A stretch of DNA of 64,000 bases from CAMDBL01 sp964498125 (GCA_964498125.1 CAZCGE010000039.1:1-64000), one strand, 5' to 3'. Shown: positions 8,104 through 17,877, counted from the stretch's first letter. The notes: generated by a model not told the origin, from the letters alone. Program-made: numbers and translations.

Positions 8104-9333
8104 TTAGGCGACTGACTCTGGCGCCGAAATACGCCCGACGCTTGGCTTGATCTGATCCGCGAGTTGGCCCACCGCGGCATGGCCTGGCTCGAGCACCCCA
8201 CCAATGATCCCCCCGCCCAGGATCCGCGCCTGGGCGGAAACATCGGCATAGAACACACAAGCCTGCCCGGCTGCAACCCCGTGCTCGGCGCTGGCCAATA
8301 TGACGCGCGCCGCGCCGGCTTCCCCGACGTGCAGCACGGCCGCCTGCAAAGGCTGTGAGGAGCGCAGGCGCACGGCCAACGGTAGCGCGCTGCCGGCCAC
8401 GAGCGGGCCATCGCCCAGCCAATTGACGTCGCGCAGCGTCAGCTCGATTATGGCGAGTGCCGCGCGCGGACCAACGACGACGCGCCGCCGGGTGGCATCC
8501 AGGCGAACAACGAACAACGGCTCCGGCCCTGCCAGGCCAAGACCGCGCCGCTGGCCCACGGTGAAATGCATGATGCCCTGGTGCTGGCCGAGGACTCTGC
8601 CGTCGACGTGCACGATGTCGCCGGGTGCTTCGGCCTCCGGCCTTAGTCGCCCGACAATGTCGGTATAGCGACCGCTGGGGACGAAACAGATATCCTGGCT
8701 GTCGGCCTTGTCCGCTACCGGCAAGCCGAGCCGGCGCGCCAGATCGCGAACCGCCGCCTTCTGCATGCCGCCCAGCGGGAACCACAGGCGCTGCAATTGG
8801 TGGCGCGGCGTCGCAAACAGGAAGTAGCTCTGATCGCGGGCGGCATCGGCGGCGCGAACAAGCGTGGGTCCTCGTGCGATGTCGAGCCGCTGCACGTAGT
8901 GGCCGGTGGCCATGACGTCGGCGCCAAGCTCGCCGGCCATGTGCAGCAGGTCGCCGAACTTGATCTTCTGGTTGCAGGTCGCGCAGGGGATGGGCGTTTC
9001 GCCCGCCGCATAACTGTCGGCGAAGGCCTGCATCACCGTGCGGCGAAAACGCTGCTCGTAATCGAGCACGTAGTGGGGAATGTCCAACAGCGCCGCGACG
9101 CGGCGTGCATCATGGATGTCCTGGCCAGCGCAGCACGACCCCGTGCGTCCGGTCGCCGCCCCGTTGTCATAGAGCTGCAACGTGACGCCGATAACGTCAT
9201 GGCCGAGGTGATGCAGCAAGGCTGCGACCAAGGCGGAATCCACCCCGCCCGACATGGCGACCACGACGCGTCGACGCCGGCCAATCCATGGTCCGACGGG
9301 CGCGAAGTCGATGCTTCTAGCCATTGTCACCAT
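8104..9333 (-). CDS. mnmA: tRNA-specific 2-thiouridylase MnmA
   Basis: A cytoplasmic enzyme that thiolates U34 of Lys, Glu and Gln tRNAs. Counting from the Met at 9324: PP-loop SGGVDS at residues 25-30, the CNQKIKF block with Cys117 as one active-site cysteine, and DSQDICFVP with Cys213 as the other; all are as expected. Two starts three codons apart (9333 and 9324) are possible and neither has a clear Shine-Dalgarno. The length of about 406-409 residues is slightly long for the family because of a 16-20 residue N-terminal tail. The neighbouring sciP gene is divergent, an arrangement familiar in alphaproteobacteria. Confidence 0.93.
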   Translation of the reverse strand: MVTMARSIDFAPVGPWIGRRRRVVVAMSGGVDSALVAALLHHLGHDVIGVTLQLYDNGAATGRTGSCCAGQDIHDARRVAALLDIPHYVLDYEQRFRRTVMQAFADSYAAGETPIPCATCNQKIKFGDLLHMAGELGADVMATGHYVQRLDIARGPTLVRAADAARDQSYFLFATPRHQLQRLWFPLGGMQKAAVRDLARRLGLPVADKADSQDICFVPSGRYTDIVGRLRPEAEAPGDIVHVDGRVLGQHQGIMHFTVGQRRGLGLAGPEPLFVVRLDATRRRVVVGPRAALAIIELTLRDVNWLGDGPLVAGSALPLAVRLRSSQPLQAAVLHVGEAGAARVILASAEHGVAAGQACVFYADVSAQARILGGGIIGGVLEPGHAAVGQLADQIKPSVGRISAPESVA

Positions 9334-9757
9334 CGGCCGTCTGAATGATCTACCCGAGCTGCCCCAATCCAAGTTGGTCGCGCAAACCAATGACCAACTG
9401 GCGTCCAACCCTCGGCACTGCCGTGCGGTGCTCCGGTTAACCTTATATGGCCCCGGCCACACGTTCTGTCCAGTCTCACATCGTGCGAATCCTCGGCGTG
9501 AAGGGCTGCAAGTGCGGCAAACCCAGCCCTGCGCGGCAAAGCAGTCCCACCCCCACCGACAGACGCGATCATGTCCCGACCCATTCTCGCCATACCTTTC
9601 GCCCGGCACGGCGCCGGTCGCCAGGCAGCAACGTCATCATGCCGGAATGTACAGATTGAGGCATCTCTCTATAATTAGTTTACTCAACGGCTTAGGCCAT
9701 GTTTAATAGGCGGCGTGTTAAGTTGAATACTGGTCAGTCAGCCATGTATCGAGTATC
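9334..9757. other. Divergent intergenic region mnmA/sciP
   Basis: A 424-base gap that must carry the mnmA and sciP promoters. The part next to sciP (9660-9757) is AT-rich for this genome. It contains TTAA at 9703-9706 and 9718-9721, but the spacing is 11 bases, not the 7 of a full CtrA site. No gene or hairpin was recognised. Confidence 0.4.
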
Positions 9758-10036
9758 ATGACCGAACAACTTATGAAATCGCGGGTACGCTACGTTATCG
9801 GGCCGGATGGTAGCCCCTTGACGATTGCCGATTTGCCCCCTCGGGAAACCAAGCGCTGGGTCATCCGGCGCAAGGCCGAAGTGGTCGCTGCTGTTCGCGG
9901 CGGGCTGCTGAGCCTGGAGGAGGCGTGTGATCGCTACAAGCTCACGGTCGACGAGTTCCTGAGCTGGCAGCGGTCCATCGACCGCCATGGCCTTCCCGGC
10001 CTGCGCGCAACCCGCGTACAAGAATACCGCGGCTGA
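9758..10036 (+). CDS. sciP: SciP, CtrA antagonist (DUF1153)
   Basis: A 92-residue DUF1153 protein. The signature GPDGSPLTIADLPP...KRWVIRRKAEVVAAVRGGLLSLEEAC is fully conserved and leads into a helix-turn-helix that ends at EFLSWQRS. In Caulobacter SciP binds DNA-bound CtrA in G1 swarmer cells and blocks activation of CtrA-dependent promoters. Here it sits 2.1 kb from ctrA itself. The upstream region is AT-rich, and a hairpin 35 bases after the stop ends the transcript, so it is probably a single-gene unit. Confidence 0.93.
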   Translation: MTEQLMKSRVRYVIGPDGSPLTIADLPPRETKRWVIRRKAEVVAAVRGGLLSLEEACDRYKLTVDEFLSWQRSIDRHGLPGLRATRVQEYRG

Positions 10037-10071
10037 GCGTCAGCGCGGCAATATTGCCTTGCCCATCATTC

Positions 10072-10103
10072 AAGCGCGCGACGCGCACACGACGCGCGCT
10101 TTT
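10072..10103 (+). terminator. Terminator of sciP
   Basis: A 9-bp stem (AAGCGCGCG/CGCGCGCTT) with a 12-base loop followed by a short run of four T residues, 35 bases after the sciP stop. The loop itself contains CGCGC repeats, so alternative foldings exist. The short T-run makes it a moderate intrinsic terminator. Confidence 0.6.
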
Positions 10104-10177
10104 GTGTGTCTTGGGCCCGCACGCGCGCGTCGGCCAAGTCTCTGAGAATTGGTGAAGCCTTCCGGCCGCACGCCTAA

Positions 10178-10777
10178 TCAGCCGCGGCTGGCGGACTGCC
10201 TTCGCTTGGCCTCGCCACTGGGGGCGACCGCGGCGGCCGGCGCTGGTTCGGCCCTGGGCGCGGTCGCGCCTGCAGCCGCACAGGTCAGGTCACCGCTGGC
10301 GAAGCGATGCACATCTGTCTCGGCACTGGCCATCAGAGCGTCGGCGAACTTGTGATTGGTGTGCTCGATGCGCGTGCCAGTCCCATCGCTGCTGATGCCG
10401 ATGCGGTAGGCCCTGGCGCCGCGCATCAGATGCGCCGTTGCATCGCGCTCGTGCAGCACGATTTCAGCCTGGCCGCCGCTGCTGGGCGGCGCGGCGTCGG
10501 CATGGAATACGTGGCTGTCCTTCAGCGGGCCGCCGGCGCCGAACCAGCAGGTTCTGACCCCGCGCGCCAGCAGGGCATAAGTCTCCGTCGGCGCGCCTGC
10601 TGCATAGCCTCTGGCCGCTGGCAAATCGGGCAGATTGGGCAGGGTTGGAAGCGCAACCGACGGTGGCAGGCCGAGCGACAACGTCCCGCCGCCACTGCTG
10701 CACCCGCTGGCCGCGCCACCCGCAAACATGGCGAGGCTCAACATGAGACCGCGAAAGCCGTGTACCATCTGTGCCAT
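10178..10777 (-). CDS. Putative lipoprotein of unknown function
   Basis: Encodes 199 residues. The N-terminus is a lipoprotein-type signal: hydrophobic GLMLSLAMFAGG followed by a lipobox-like AASGC (Cys near residue 26), then Ser/Gly-rich and Pro/Leu-rich linkers. The middle domain (about 60-170) has a single cysteine pair (RTCWFG, DLTCAA) that may form a disulphide. The C-terminus is Ala/Pro-rich. The family is not recognised. It is convergent with sciP. Placement near fliJ and ctrA does not prove a shared role. Confidence 0.6.
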   Translation of the reverse strand: MAQMVHGFRGLMLSLAMFAGGAASGCSSGGGTLSLGLPPSVALPTLPNLPDLPAARGYAAGAPTETYALLARGVRTCWFGAGGPLKDSHVFHADAAPPSSGGQAEIVLHERDATAHLMRGARAYRIGISSDGTGTRIEHTNHKFADALMASAETDVHRFASGDLTCAAAGATAPRAEPAPAAAVAPSGEAKRRQSASRG

Positions 10778-11048
10778 AATGGTGAACGCCTGAGGTCAGC
10801 GCCACCAGCCCCTTACCCCTCGAGGCTTGCTACGTGCCGCGTCTGGCACGACATTGCAATGCAACTTGGCGGGTTATGCCCGGCTTTGTGCCTCTGGCGC
10901 CAACGCATGGCGCAGCCGGCCGAGCCCTGCTCTGGCTGGCGCCAGCGCGGATCGGGCCCAGTGGCGCTAGGGTTCTCGGTGTATTTTGGCGATGATGTGC
11001 CGGAAACCGTCACCGGGGCCTGGCAAATGGCCCCTCGGTGAACCCAAC

Positions 11049-11429
11049 TCAGCCCAGTTCAGCCTTGGCTTCGCCTTCCACGCGGCGGCGCGGCCGCATC
11101 AGGTCGCGCCCTTCGGGCTCGTCGCCCCGCGACAAATCCGCCAGCACTTCGTCGCGCTCGCGGACCGCGGCCTCCACCTGCACGCGCAGATCGTCGATGG
11201 ATAGGCGCAGATTGCTCCGGCGAGTCGCTGCCGATTTGGCAAAAGTCGAATAAGCAAAATGCTCTGAGTCGCGCACGCCGGTGCGATCTTCCTCAGCCTG
11301 GATCTGCCGGTCGAGATCAGCCACGATCGCCACGAACTCGCGCATCATCTGCTCGAGGCCGGCAACTTTACGCGACTTCTCGTCGGCTTCGAAACGCTTC
11401 AACCTGAACATTGTTTCGCGAGATTTCAT
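11049..11429 (-). CDS. fliJ: FliJ-like flagellar export chaperone
   Basis: A 126-residue, highly charged coiled-coil protein starting MKSRETMFRLKRFEADEKSRKV, the typical alphaproteobacterial FliJ opening. FliJ works with the FliI ATPase at the flagellar type III export gate. The helices run to about residue 105; the Arg/Pro/Glu-rich tail is not conserved. FliI, usually next to it, is absent, so the gene is an orphan placed divergently from ctrA, a neighbourhood retained in many relatives. A TTTA-N7-TTAA sequence on this strand, 172 bases upstream (11601-11615), differs from the CtrA consensus at one base. Confidence 0.8.
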   Translation of the reverse strand: MKSRETMFRLKRFEADEKSRKVAGLEQMMREFVAIVADLDRQIQAEEDRTGVRDSEHFAYSTFAKSAATRRSNLRLSIDDLRVQVEAAVRERDEVLADLSRGDEPEGRDLMRPRRRVEGEAKAELG

Positions 11430-12167
11430 GGTGCTACGCCCCTACAAACTCCAACTGACTCGTGAAACCACCCAAGTTCCGTGCCAACCCGCGACCCACT
11501 GCCGCTCTCGCTAATGCGCAAGGCATTATGGATTGGCGAGATCCCCATTAAACCAGACAGATCCAGTCTAACCTTCATTCACCAATTTAGTATATAGCTG
11601 TTAAGTTGCCGTAAAGTCACAATGTACAAAGCTTCGCATCTGCCGATTCCGTAGTCCCGGGGCTCGCGCGCCAGCCCGCCTAAAAAATGCCATGAACGGT
11701 CTAGGGCCGAGCGGCGAATTCTGTTATCTACCGATTCGGGGACGCACTTCGCGAGCAGGCGCCGGCACTTCAAGGTCAGGACGAGCGTTCACGACCTGGA
11801 CTGAAGCGGCCAGTCACTGCACGTGAACGCCGATCGGGTGGCTTTCTAGACTCAATCTGTAAATTTGTCGGCTAAGGCGCCGCATGGCGCGGCTGTGCCA
11901 TGCGTCCGCTGCGGTGCGCGTTGTGGAGAAATTATGTTGTTGCCTCAGTATGTTCTGCTCTTGTGTTTATTTAGCAACTGAGCGTATGATTATTGTTGCA
12001 GAGTATCCGTCAAACAACGTCGGTGGACTGAAGGAAGAATTAGAGTTTGTTAACCTATACCCCTTAACTTCCAGGTGAGGGATTATCGAGATCAACAGTC
12101 ACGCGTTTACTTCGAGATGGCGGTCGGCGAGCCAAGGGGACTGGCTCGTTAGAAAAGAGGAACGACT
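11430..12167. promoter_or_regulatory. Divergent regulatory region fliJ/ctrA
   Basis: A 738-base gap, AT-rich especially at 11520-11640 and 11920-12070, carrying the ctrA promoter(s) on the plus strand and the fliJ promoter on the minus strand. Visible elements are three GANTC methylation sites (11645-11649, 11733-11737, 11849-11853), a one-mismatch CtrA-type site at 11601-11615, and TTAAC half-sites at 12050 and 12064 with non-canonical spacing. Small open frames in it lack ribosome sites and family features. Confidence 0.5.
11849..11853. promoter_or_regulatory. GANTC (CcrM-type) site upstream of ctrA
   Basis: GACTC about 315 bases before the ctrA start. In Caulobacter a GANTC site overlaps the ctrA P1 promoter and couples its firing to passage of the replication fork. 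Here the site is seen, but the promoter assignment is inference, and three such sites in about 740 bases are not more than chance would give. Confidence 0.25.
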
Positions 12168-12863
12168 ATGCGGGTGCTGCTGATTGAGGACGATAGCGCG
12201 ACAGCGCAGAGCATCGAGTTGATGCTCCAGTCCGAAGGGTTCAACGTCTATACGACCGATCTTGGCGAGGAGGGCGTCGACCTCGGCAAGCTCTATGATT
12301 ACGACATCATTCTGCTCGACCTCGGCCTGCCTGACATGAGCGGCTATGAAGTTCTCAAGACCTTGCGAGTGAGCAAGGTCGCAACGCCCATCCTGATCCT
12401 CTCTGGTCATGCGCAAATCGAGGACAAGGTGCGCGGCCTGGGTTTCGGCGCCGACGACTATATGACCAAGCCGTTCCACAAGGACGAGTTGGTCGCCCGC
12501 ATCCACGCCATCGTGCGCCGCTCCAAGGGTCACGCTCAGTCGGTGATCGAGACCGGCGCGCTCAAAGTCAACCTCGACACCAAGATGGTGGAGGCGGAAG
12601 GCCAGCGCGTTCACCTCACCGGTAAAGAATATCAGATGCTCGAGCTGCTATCGCTGCGCAAGGGCACCACGCTGACCAAGGAGATGTTCCTCAATCATCT
12701 CTACGGTGGCATGGACGAGCCGGAGCTGAAAATCATCGACGTCTTCATCTGCAAATTGCGCAAGAAGCTGCAGGCAGCCACCGGCGGCCATCACTACATC
12801 GAGACCGTCTGGGGGCGCGGCTATGTGTTGCGCGACCCGGCCGTCGAGACCGTTGCGGCGTAA
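12168..12863 (+). CDS. ctrA: CtrA cell-cycle response regulator
   Basis: A 231-residue OmpR-family regulator of the alphaproteobacterial cell cycle, motility and often gene-transfer agents. The receiver domain covers 1-115 with acidic residues at 8-9 and phospho-acceptor Asp51 in LLDLGLPDM. The C-terminal winged helix (about 130-225) has LTGKEYQMLELL and FICKLRKKL, diagnostic of CtrA. The C-terminus ends in Ala-Ala, as needed for ClpXP proteolysis in Caulobacter. An AGAGGA ribosome site precedes the ATG. Phosphorylation by CckA-ChpT is expected but those genes are not in the window. Confidence 0.97.
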   Translation: MRVLLIEDDSATAQSIELMLQSEGFNVYTTDLGEEGVDLGKLYDYDIILLDLGLPDMSGYEVLKTLRVSKVATPILILSGHAQIEDKVRGLGFGADDYMTKPFHKDELVARIHAIVRRSKGHAQSVIETGALKVNLDTKMVEAEGQRVHLTGKEYQMLELLSLRKGTTLTKEMFLNHLYGGMDEPELKIIDVFICKLRKKLQAATGGHHYIETVWGRGYVLRDPAVETVAA

Positions 12864-12900
12864 ACAGTTTCACCTCTCTTCCTTCTATTGCTGACCCACT

Positions 12901-12931
12901 TCGGGAGCCCTCACCGGCTCCCGATTTTTTT
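12901..12931 (+). terminator. Terminator of ctrA
   Basis: A strong intrinsic terminator 38 bases after the ctrA stop: 9-bp stem TCGGGAGCC/GGCTCCCGA, 6-base loop, then seven T residues. Confidence 0.9.
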
Positions 12932-12941
12932 GGGGGAGCGG

Positions 12942-13032
12942 CGTAGGGTGCAATAGCCCGATAGGGCGTATTGCACCACCACTCGTGCCACGTTGACGGA
13001 CCGCACGGTGCAATACGCTTTTGCACCCTACG
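12942..13032. repeat. Dispersed structured inverted repeat, copy 1
   Basis: A 91-base element bounded by 12-base inverted ends (CGTAGGGTGCAA and TTGCACCCTACG). Inside, GGTGCAATA/TATTGCACC with a GCCC/GGGC extension forms a separate hairpin in the left half. A second copy with the same ends and inner hairpin is at 27520-27639. The element lies between the ctrA terminator and the NIPSNAP gene and resembles REP/BIME-type intergenic repeats. Confidence 0.8.
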
Positions 13033-13106
13033 GCTCCCGCCAATATTCCCACGCGACAATGGCCTGCACTGCGTTAGGATGGGGTGTCCAAATAGGAGAG
13101 CCCACC

Positions 13107-13721
13107 ATGATCTATGAGTTCCGCACCTACACGCTGAAGCCCCGCACGGTGCCAGAGTTCAACAAGCGCTTCGAGGAGAAGCTGCCCGAGCGGCAGAAGT
13201 TCTCCAAGCTCGCCGCGCTCTGGTACACCGAGATCGGCCCGCTCAATCAGGTCGTCCACGTCTGGGGTTACGCCAACCAGGGCGAGCGCGAGAAAATCCG
13301 CGCTGAGGCCGTCAAGGCTGGTGCCTGGCCGCCGAAGAGCAGCGAATTCATCGTCGACATGCGCTCGGAGTTCTTTCTGCCGCAGCCGTTCTCGCCGCCG
13401 CTCGAGCCCTCCAATCATGGCCCCGTCTTCGAGATGCGGTCCTATGTGCTGAAGCCCGGCGGCGCCCCGGAGATGGCCAAGCGCTGGCAGGAGTACCTGC
13501 CGAACCGCCTCAAGCTTTCACCGTTGATCGGCGTGTTCACATCCGACGTCGGTGCGCTCAATCAGTGGGTGCATATCTGGGCCTACAAGAGCATGGACCA
13601 TCGCACCGAGGTGCGGACCAAGGCGCAGAAAGAGGGCATCTGGCCACCGCCCGGTGATTCGCCTGTGGCGCTGCAGGAAACCAAGATCATGCTGCCCGCC
13701 AGCTTCTCGCCGATCAAATAA
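13107..13721 (+). CDS. NIPSNAP family protein, two tandem domains
   Basis: A 204-residue cytoplasmic protein built of two NIPSNAP (dimeric alpha/beta-barrel-like) domains: IYEFRTYTLKP...HVWGYAN (residues 1-60) and FEMRSYVLKP...HIWAYKS (about 108-160), each about 100 residues. The biochemical role of bacterial NIPSNAP proteins is not settled. ATG 13107 has an AGGAGA ribosome site 10 bases upstream and fits the conserved MIYEFRTY opening, so the longer frame starting at 12993 is not used. A second, divergent NIPSNAP gene lies at 41221. Confidence 0.88.
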   Translation: MIYEFRTYTLKPRTVPEFNKRFEEKLPERQKFSKLAALWYTEIGPLNQVVHVWGYANQGEREKIRAEAVKAGAWPPKSSEFIVDMRSEFFLPQPFSPPLEPSNHGPVFEMRSYVLKPGGAPEMAKRWQEYLPNRLKLSPLIGVFTSDVGALNQWVHIWAYKSMDHRTEVRTKAQKEGIWPPPGDSPVALQETKIMLPASFSPIK

Positions 13722-13810
13722 AGATCGCGGGCGGGCCGGCCGTCGGCAGGCTGGAGGCAATGAGGCGGCGCAGGAGCGATGGACGGGAAACCGTGCCAGA
13801 GGCCGCCGCC

Positions 13811-14164
13811 TCAACGCCAATCCGGTGGCGCCAGGTGGTACCAGAGGACGACCGCGCTCAGCAGGAACATGGGGAAAATAGTGACCGCAATCGCCATCCG
13901 GTCCTTTTCCGCCTTGCGCAGGGCCCAGGCGAGGCAGTTGCCGCCGATCGGCAGGGCCCACAGCAGCAGGAAAGGATAGTCGAAAAATTCCGGCTTGCTG
14001 TGGCTGACGAAACTCCAGGTGGCCCAGGTCATGGCGTCCGCCACGACAAACGACATGAGGCTCCACACAAACAAGCAACCGCCGGCAAACATCAAATTGA
14101 TGCCCATCAGCACGAAGGACCAGTTGCCCTGCCGCTTGGGGCCTTCATAAATGGATAGAGCCAT
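13811..14164 (-). CDS. Small integral membrane protein of unknown function
   Basis: Encodes 117 residues with three predicted membrane helices (about 17-42, 62-82 and 88-110) and short charged loops (SHSKPEFF, RKAEKDR). The codon and hydrophobicity pattern supports a real gene against the overlapping frames. The family is not recognised. It converges with the NIPSNAP gene and diverges from xthA. Confidence 0.6.
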   Translation of the reverse strand: MALSIYEGPKRQGNWSFVLMGINLMFAGGCLFVWSLMSFVVADAMTWATWSFVSHSKPEFFDYPFLLLWALPIGGNCLAWALRKAEKDRMAIAVTIFPMFLLSAVVLWYHLAPPDWR

Positions 14165-14273
14165 GGTGAACGAGGTCCAACGCGGAGCTTGCCGATACCT
14201 TCAGGATACAGAAAGAAAGCTAACGTGGTATTAACGTTTCATCGCCCTAAACAAGGCGTCCACCATTGATTCG

Positions 14274-14307
14274 GCCCAGTTTTCCATAAAGCCCAGTTTT
14301 CCATGAA
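14274..14307. repeat. 17-bp tandem duplication upstream of xthA
   Basis: Two adjacent 17-base units (GCCCAGTTTTCCATAAA and the same with GAA at the end) differ by one base. The array ends 12 bases before the xthA start, so the second unit may affect the leader or ribosome binding. Confidence 0.8.
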
Positions 14308-14316
14308 ACCAAGCCG

Positions 14317-15102
<786 letters not shown>

Positions 15103-15107
15103 GTGGT

Positions 15108-16166
15108 TCAGTGCCGACCGAGGGCGGCCGCGTCCATGATGCCAGGCGTCGGCGTCACGGTAGCCGCGCCGCGCGCGAAGGGCTGTGTGGCCTCGCGGGC
15201 GGGCGCGCCGGCCGCGCCCAGGCCTTGCGCGTGGCGCTTGATGGCCGGCACAATCTCATTGTTCGAGCAGGACCGCGCCGTTTCGGCGTGCAGCCCGCCG
15301 AGCCCCGAGCGCTCGCGCCGGTCGAGCGGGCGTGCGTTGGGCTGCGGGCCAAACTGCTGGCGATAGCTGGCCAGCATGCCGTCGATTTTCTTGCGGTTGG
15401 CTGCCGGACTGCCGCAATAGATCTCCTGGTAGTAATCCTCGATCCAGATGCGGTCGCTGGCGGGCGCGTTCTCAGCCGCGACGATGACCAGCGCGAGCGC
15501 CCGCTGCGCATCCTTGCGCACCAGTGGCTCATGTTCGCCGCGCCACATCAGGTAAGCCAGCACGGCCTGGGCGCTGGCATGACGTTTCTCCGTGGTCAGC
15601 ACTGACAGCCAGTGGATGGCCAGTTTCTCGCGGGGAAGGTCGCGGGACTGCCCAGTGCGCCGCAAGCTGCCCTCGACAATGAGCTTGGCGAGGTGGAATT
15701 GGGCATCCTCGTCGTTGAAGAAGGTGGCGGCATGATGCAGGTATTCAGCCGCACGGCTCGGATCGGGAGCCAATCCGATCTCCGAAATTCCGCTCGTGAG
15801 GTATCCGGCCAGCGCCGTCAGCGTCTTGGCCACGAAAGGCGCACGACGATCATAGTCGGGATCGATGTCGGCATGGGCATCGGCCAGGTGTTGATAAAGC
15901 ACGTACGCCTTGGCCTGATCGGCCCGCGGCCCGGCGGTGTCGGAGTAGATTCGCGCCAGGTAATATTGCGCCAGGAAATCATTATGCGCCGCGGCATACT
16001 CGAGCGGATCAATCGCCATGTCGTAATAACCGCTGCCGAATGCACTGATGCCTTGATCCTGGGCCTCCTGCACCGAGCGATAGCGCGGCTCGCCGCCCGC
16101 GACGGCGGCCGTCGCGAGGCAGATCAGGACCCAGGTCAATGCGCCGAGACGGCTAGATGTCCGCAT
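15108..16166 (-). CDS. ExoR-like periplasmic Sel1-repeat protein
   Basis: A 352-residue exported protein: signal peptide at 1-23 (LGALTWVLICLATAAVAGG) followed by Sel1/TPR-type helical repeats (LEYAAAHNDFLAQYYLARIYSD, YLHHAATFFNDEDAQFHLAKL, LSVLTTEKRHASAQAVLAYL). Order and spacing follow rhizobial ExoR, which inhibits the ExoS/ChvI two-component system in the periplasm and thereby controls exopolysaccharide and motility. The C-terminal 90 residues are an Arg/Ala-rich extension not found in ExoR. The chosen ATG overlaps the ilvD stop by 14 bases, so it is probably coupled to ilvD. Confidence 0.7.
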   Translation of the reverse strand: MRTSSRLGALTWVLICLATAAVAGGEPRYRSVQEAQDQGISAFGSGYYDMAIDPLEYAAAHNDFLAQYYLARIYSDTAGPRADQAKAYVLYQHLADAHADIDPDYDRRAPFVAKTLTALAGYLTSGISEIGLAPDPSRAAEYLHHAATFFNDEDAQFHLAKLIVEGSLRRTGQSRDLPREKLAIHWLSVLTTEKRHASAQAVLAYLMWRGEHEPLVRKDAQRALALVIVAAENAPASDRIWIEDYYQEIYCGSPAANRKKIDGMLASYRQQFGPQPNARPLDRRERSGLGGLHAETARSCSNNEIVPAIKRHAQGLGAAGAPAREATQPFARGAATVTPTPGIMDAAALGRH

Positions 16167-17877
16167 AGCAAGCGACTTCCGCTTTTCCACCCGCGTGGGT
16201 GACTGCACCGGTGCGCGCGGGACCAACCTGGTCTGCATATTTGCGCAGCACACCGCTCTGATAAGCATTCTTCGGCGCCTTCCATGACGCGCGGCGCTTG
16301 GCGAGTTCGGCGTCGGAAACCTTCAAGTCGAGCGTACCCTTGTCCGCATCGACGGTGATCGTGTCGCCGTCTTTGATCATCGCGATCGGACCGCCGAGCG
16401 CTGCCTCGGGCGCGACATGGCCGATGCAGAAGCCGCGTGTGGCGCCGGAGAAGCGTCCATCCGTGATCAGCGCCACCTTCTCGCCCATGCCGCGGCCATA
16501 GAGAGCAGCGGTGGTCGACAGCATCTCGCGCATGCCTGGCCCACCCTTGGGACCCTCGTAGCGAATGACGATCACCTCGCCGTCCTTGATGGCGCCTTGC
16601 TCGACCGCGGCGAACGCATCTTCCTCACAGTCGAAGCAGCGCGCCGGTCCACTGAACTGCAGAATCTTCATGCCGGCGACCTTCACGATCGCCCCATCCG
16701 GCGCCAGCGACCCCTTCAGGCCAACGACGCCGCCTGTTGGTGATATGGGGTTGGAAACTGGATAGACAACCTTCTGATTCGTATTGAATTTCACATTTTC
16801 CAGATTCTGCTTGATGGTCTTGCCGGTGACGGTCAGGCAGTCCTCGTGCAGCAGACCGCCATCGAGCAGGGCCTTCATGATCTGCGGCACGCCGCCGATG
16901 TCGAACACGTCCTTGGCGACATATTTGCCGCCCGGCTTCAGATCGCCGATGTAGGGCGTGCGCTTGAAAATCTCGGCGACGTCGAACAGGTCGAAATCAA
17001 TGCCGCACTCGTGCGCCATGGCCGGCAGGTGCAACGCCGCATTGGTGGATCCGCCGGTTGCCGCTACGGCAGTCGCGGCATTCTCAAACGCCTTGCGCGT
17101 CGTGATCTGGCGCGGACGAATGCCGTCGGCAAGCAGCCGCATCACCGCCTTGCCGCTTTCGACCGCGTAATGGTCGCGGCGCGTGTCGGGTGCCGGTGCG
17201 CCCGCCGAACCGGGGATCGCCAGGCCAATCGCTTCCGAAACCATGGCCATGGTATTGGCGGTGAACTGTCCGCCACAGGCGCCGGCGCCCGGGCAGGCGA
17301 CGCACTCGAGTTCGTGCAGCTCCTCGTCCGACATCTTGCCGGCCGAGTGCATGCCGACGCCCTCGAACACATCGACGACGGTGACATCGCGGCCCTTGAA
17401 GCGGCCCGGCATGATCGAGCCTCCGTACATGAACACGCTCGGCACGTTGAGGCGCAGCATGGCCATCATGACGCCGGGTAGTGATTTGTCGCAGCCGGCG
17501 ATGCCGACCATGGCGTCATAGCAGTGGCCGCGCATGGTGAGTTCGATCGAATCGGCGATCACCTCGCGGCTGACCAGCGACGACTTCATGCCCTGGTGGC
17601 CCATGGCGATGCCGTCGGTGACGGTGATGGTGCAGAATTCGCGCGGCGTGCCGCCGTTTTCGTCGACGCCCTTCTTGGCGGACTGGGCCTGGCGCATCAG
17701 CGCGATATTGCAGGGCGCCGCCTCGTTCCAGGCGCTGACCACACCGACCAGCGGACGATGGATCTGCTCCTCGGTGAGGCCCATCGCGTAGTAATAGGAA
17801 CGATGCGGCGCCCGGCTCGGACCCTCGGTCACGTGCCTGCTGGGCAGCTTCGACTTGTCGAACCTCTTGGCGTCCAT
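16153..17877 (-). CDS. ilvD: Dihydroxy-acid dehydratase
   Basis: A 574-residue IlvD, the Fe-S dehydratase that makes the 2-oxo acid precursors of isoleucine and valine. Cluster cysteines are visible in AGCDKSLPG and CPGAGACGGQFTANTM. The catalytic-serine region TDGRFSGATRGFCIGHVAPEA is intact. It begins MDAKRFDKSKLPSRHV, typical of the alphaproteobacterial form. It is followed by the ExoR-like gene with a 14-base overlap. A second IlvD/Edd member at 23740 is a different subfamily acting on sugar acids. Confidence 0.96.
   Translation of the reverse strand: MDAKRFDKSKLPSRHVTEGPSRAPHRSYYYAMGLTEEQIHRPLVGVVSAWNEAAPCNIALMRQAQSAKKGVDENGGTPREFCTITVTDGIAMGHQGMKSSLVSREVIADSIELTMRGHCYDAMVGIAGCDKSLPGVMMAMLRLNVPSVFMYGGSIMPGRFKGRDVTVVDVFEGVGMHSAGKMSDEELHELECVACPGAGACGGQFTANTMAMVSEAIGLAIPGSAGAPAPDTRRDHYAVESGKAVMRLLADGIRPRQITTRKAFENAATAVAATGGSTNAALHLPAMAHECGIDFDLFDVAEIFKRTPYIGDLKPGGKYVAKDVFDIGGVPQIMKALLDGGLLHEDCLTVTGKTIKQNLENVKFNTNQKVVYPVSNPISPTGGVVGLKGSLAPDGAIVKVAGMKILQFSGPARCFDCEEDAFAAVEQGAIKDGEVIVIRYEGPKGGPGMREMLSTTAALYGRGMGEKVALITDGRFSGATRGFCIGHVAPEAALGGPIAMIKDGDTITVDADKGTLDLKVSDAELAKRRASWKAPKNAYQSGVLRKYADQVGPARTGAVTHAGGKAEVACYADI

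Noticed and set aside
12050..12068. Full CtrA autoregulation site upstream of ctrA
   Set aside because: Two TTAAC half-sites are present but are separated by 10 bases instead of 7, so the canonical site is not met.
11579..12078. Small open frames between fliJ and ctrA
   Set aside because: They lack ribosome sites and conserved features, and the region is better explained as regulatory.
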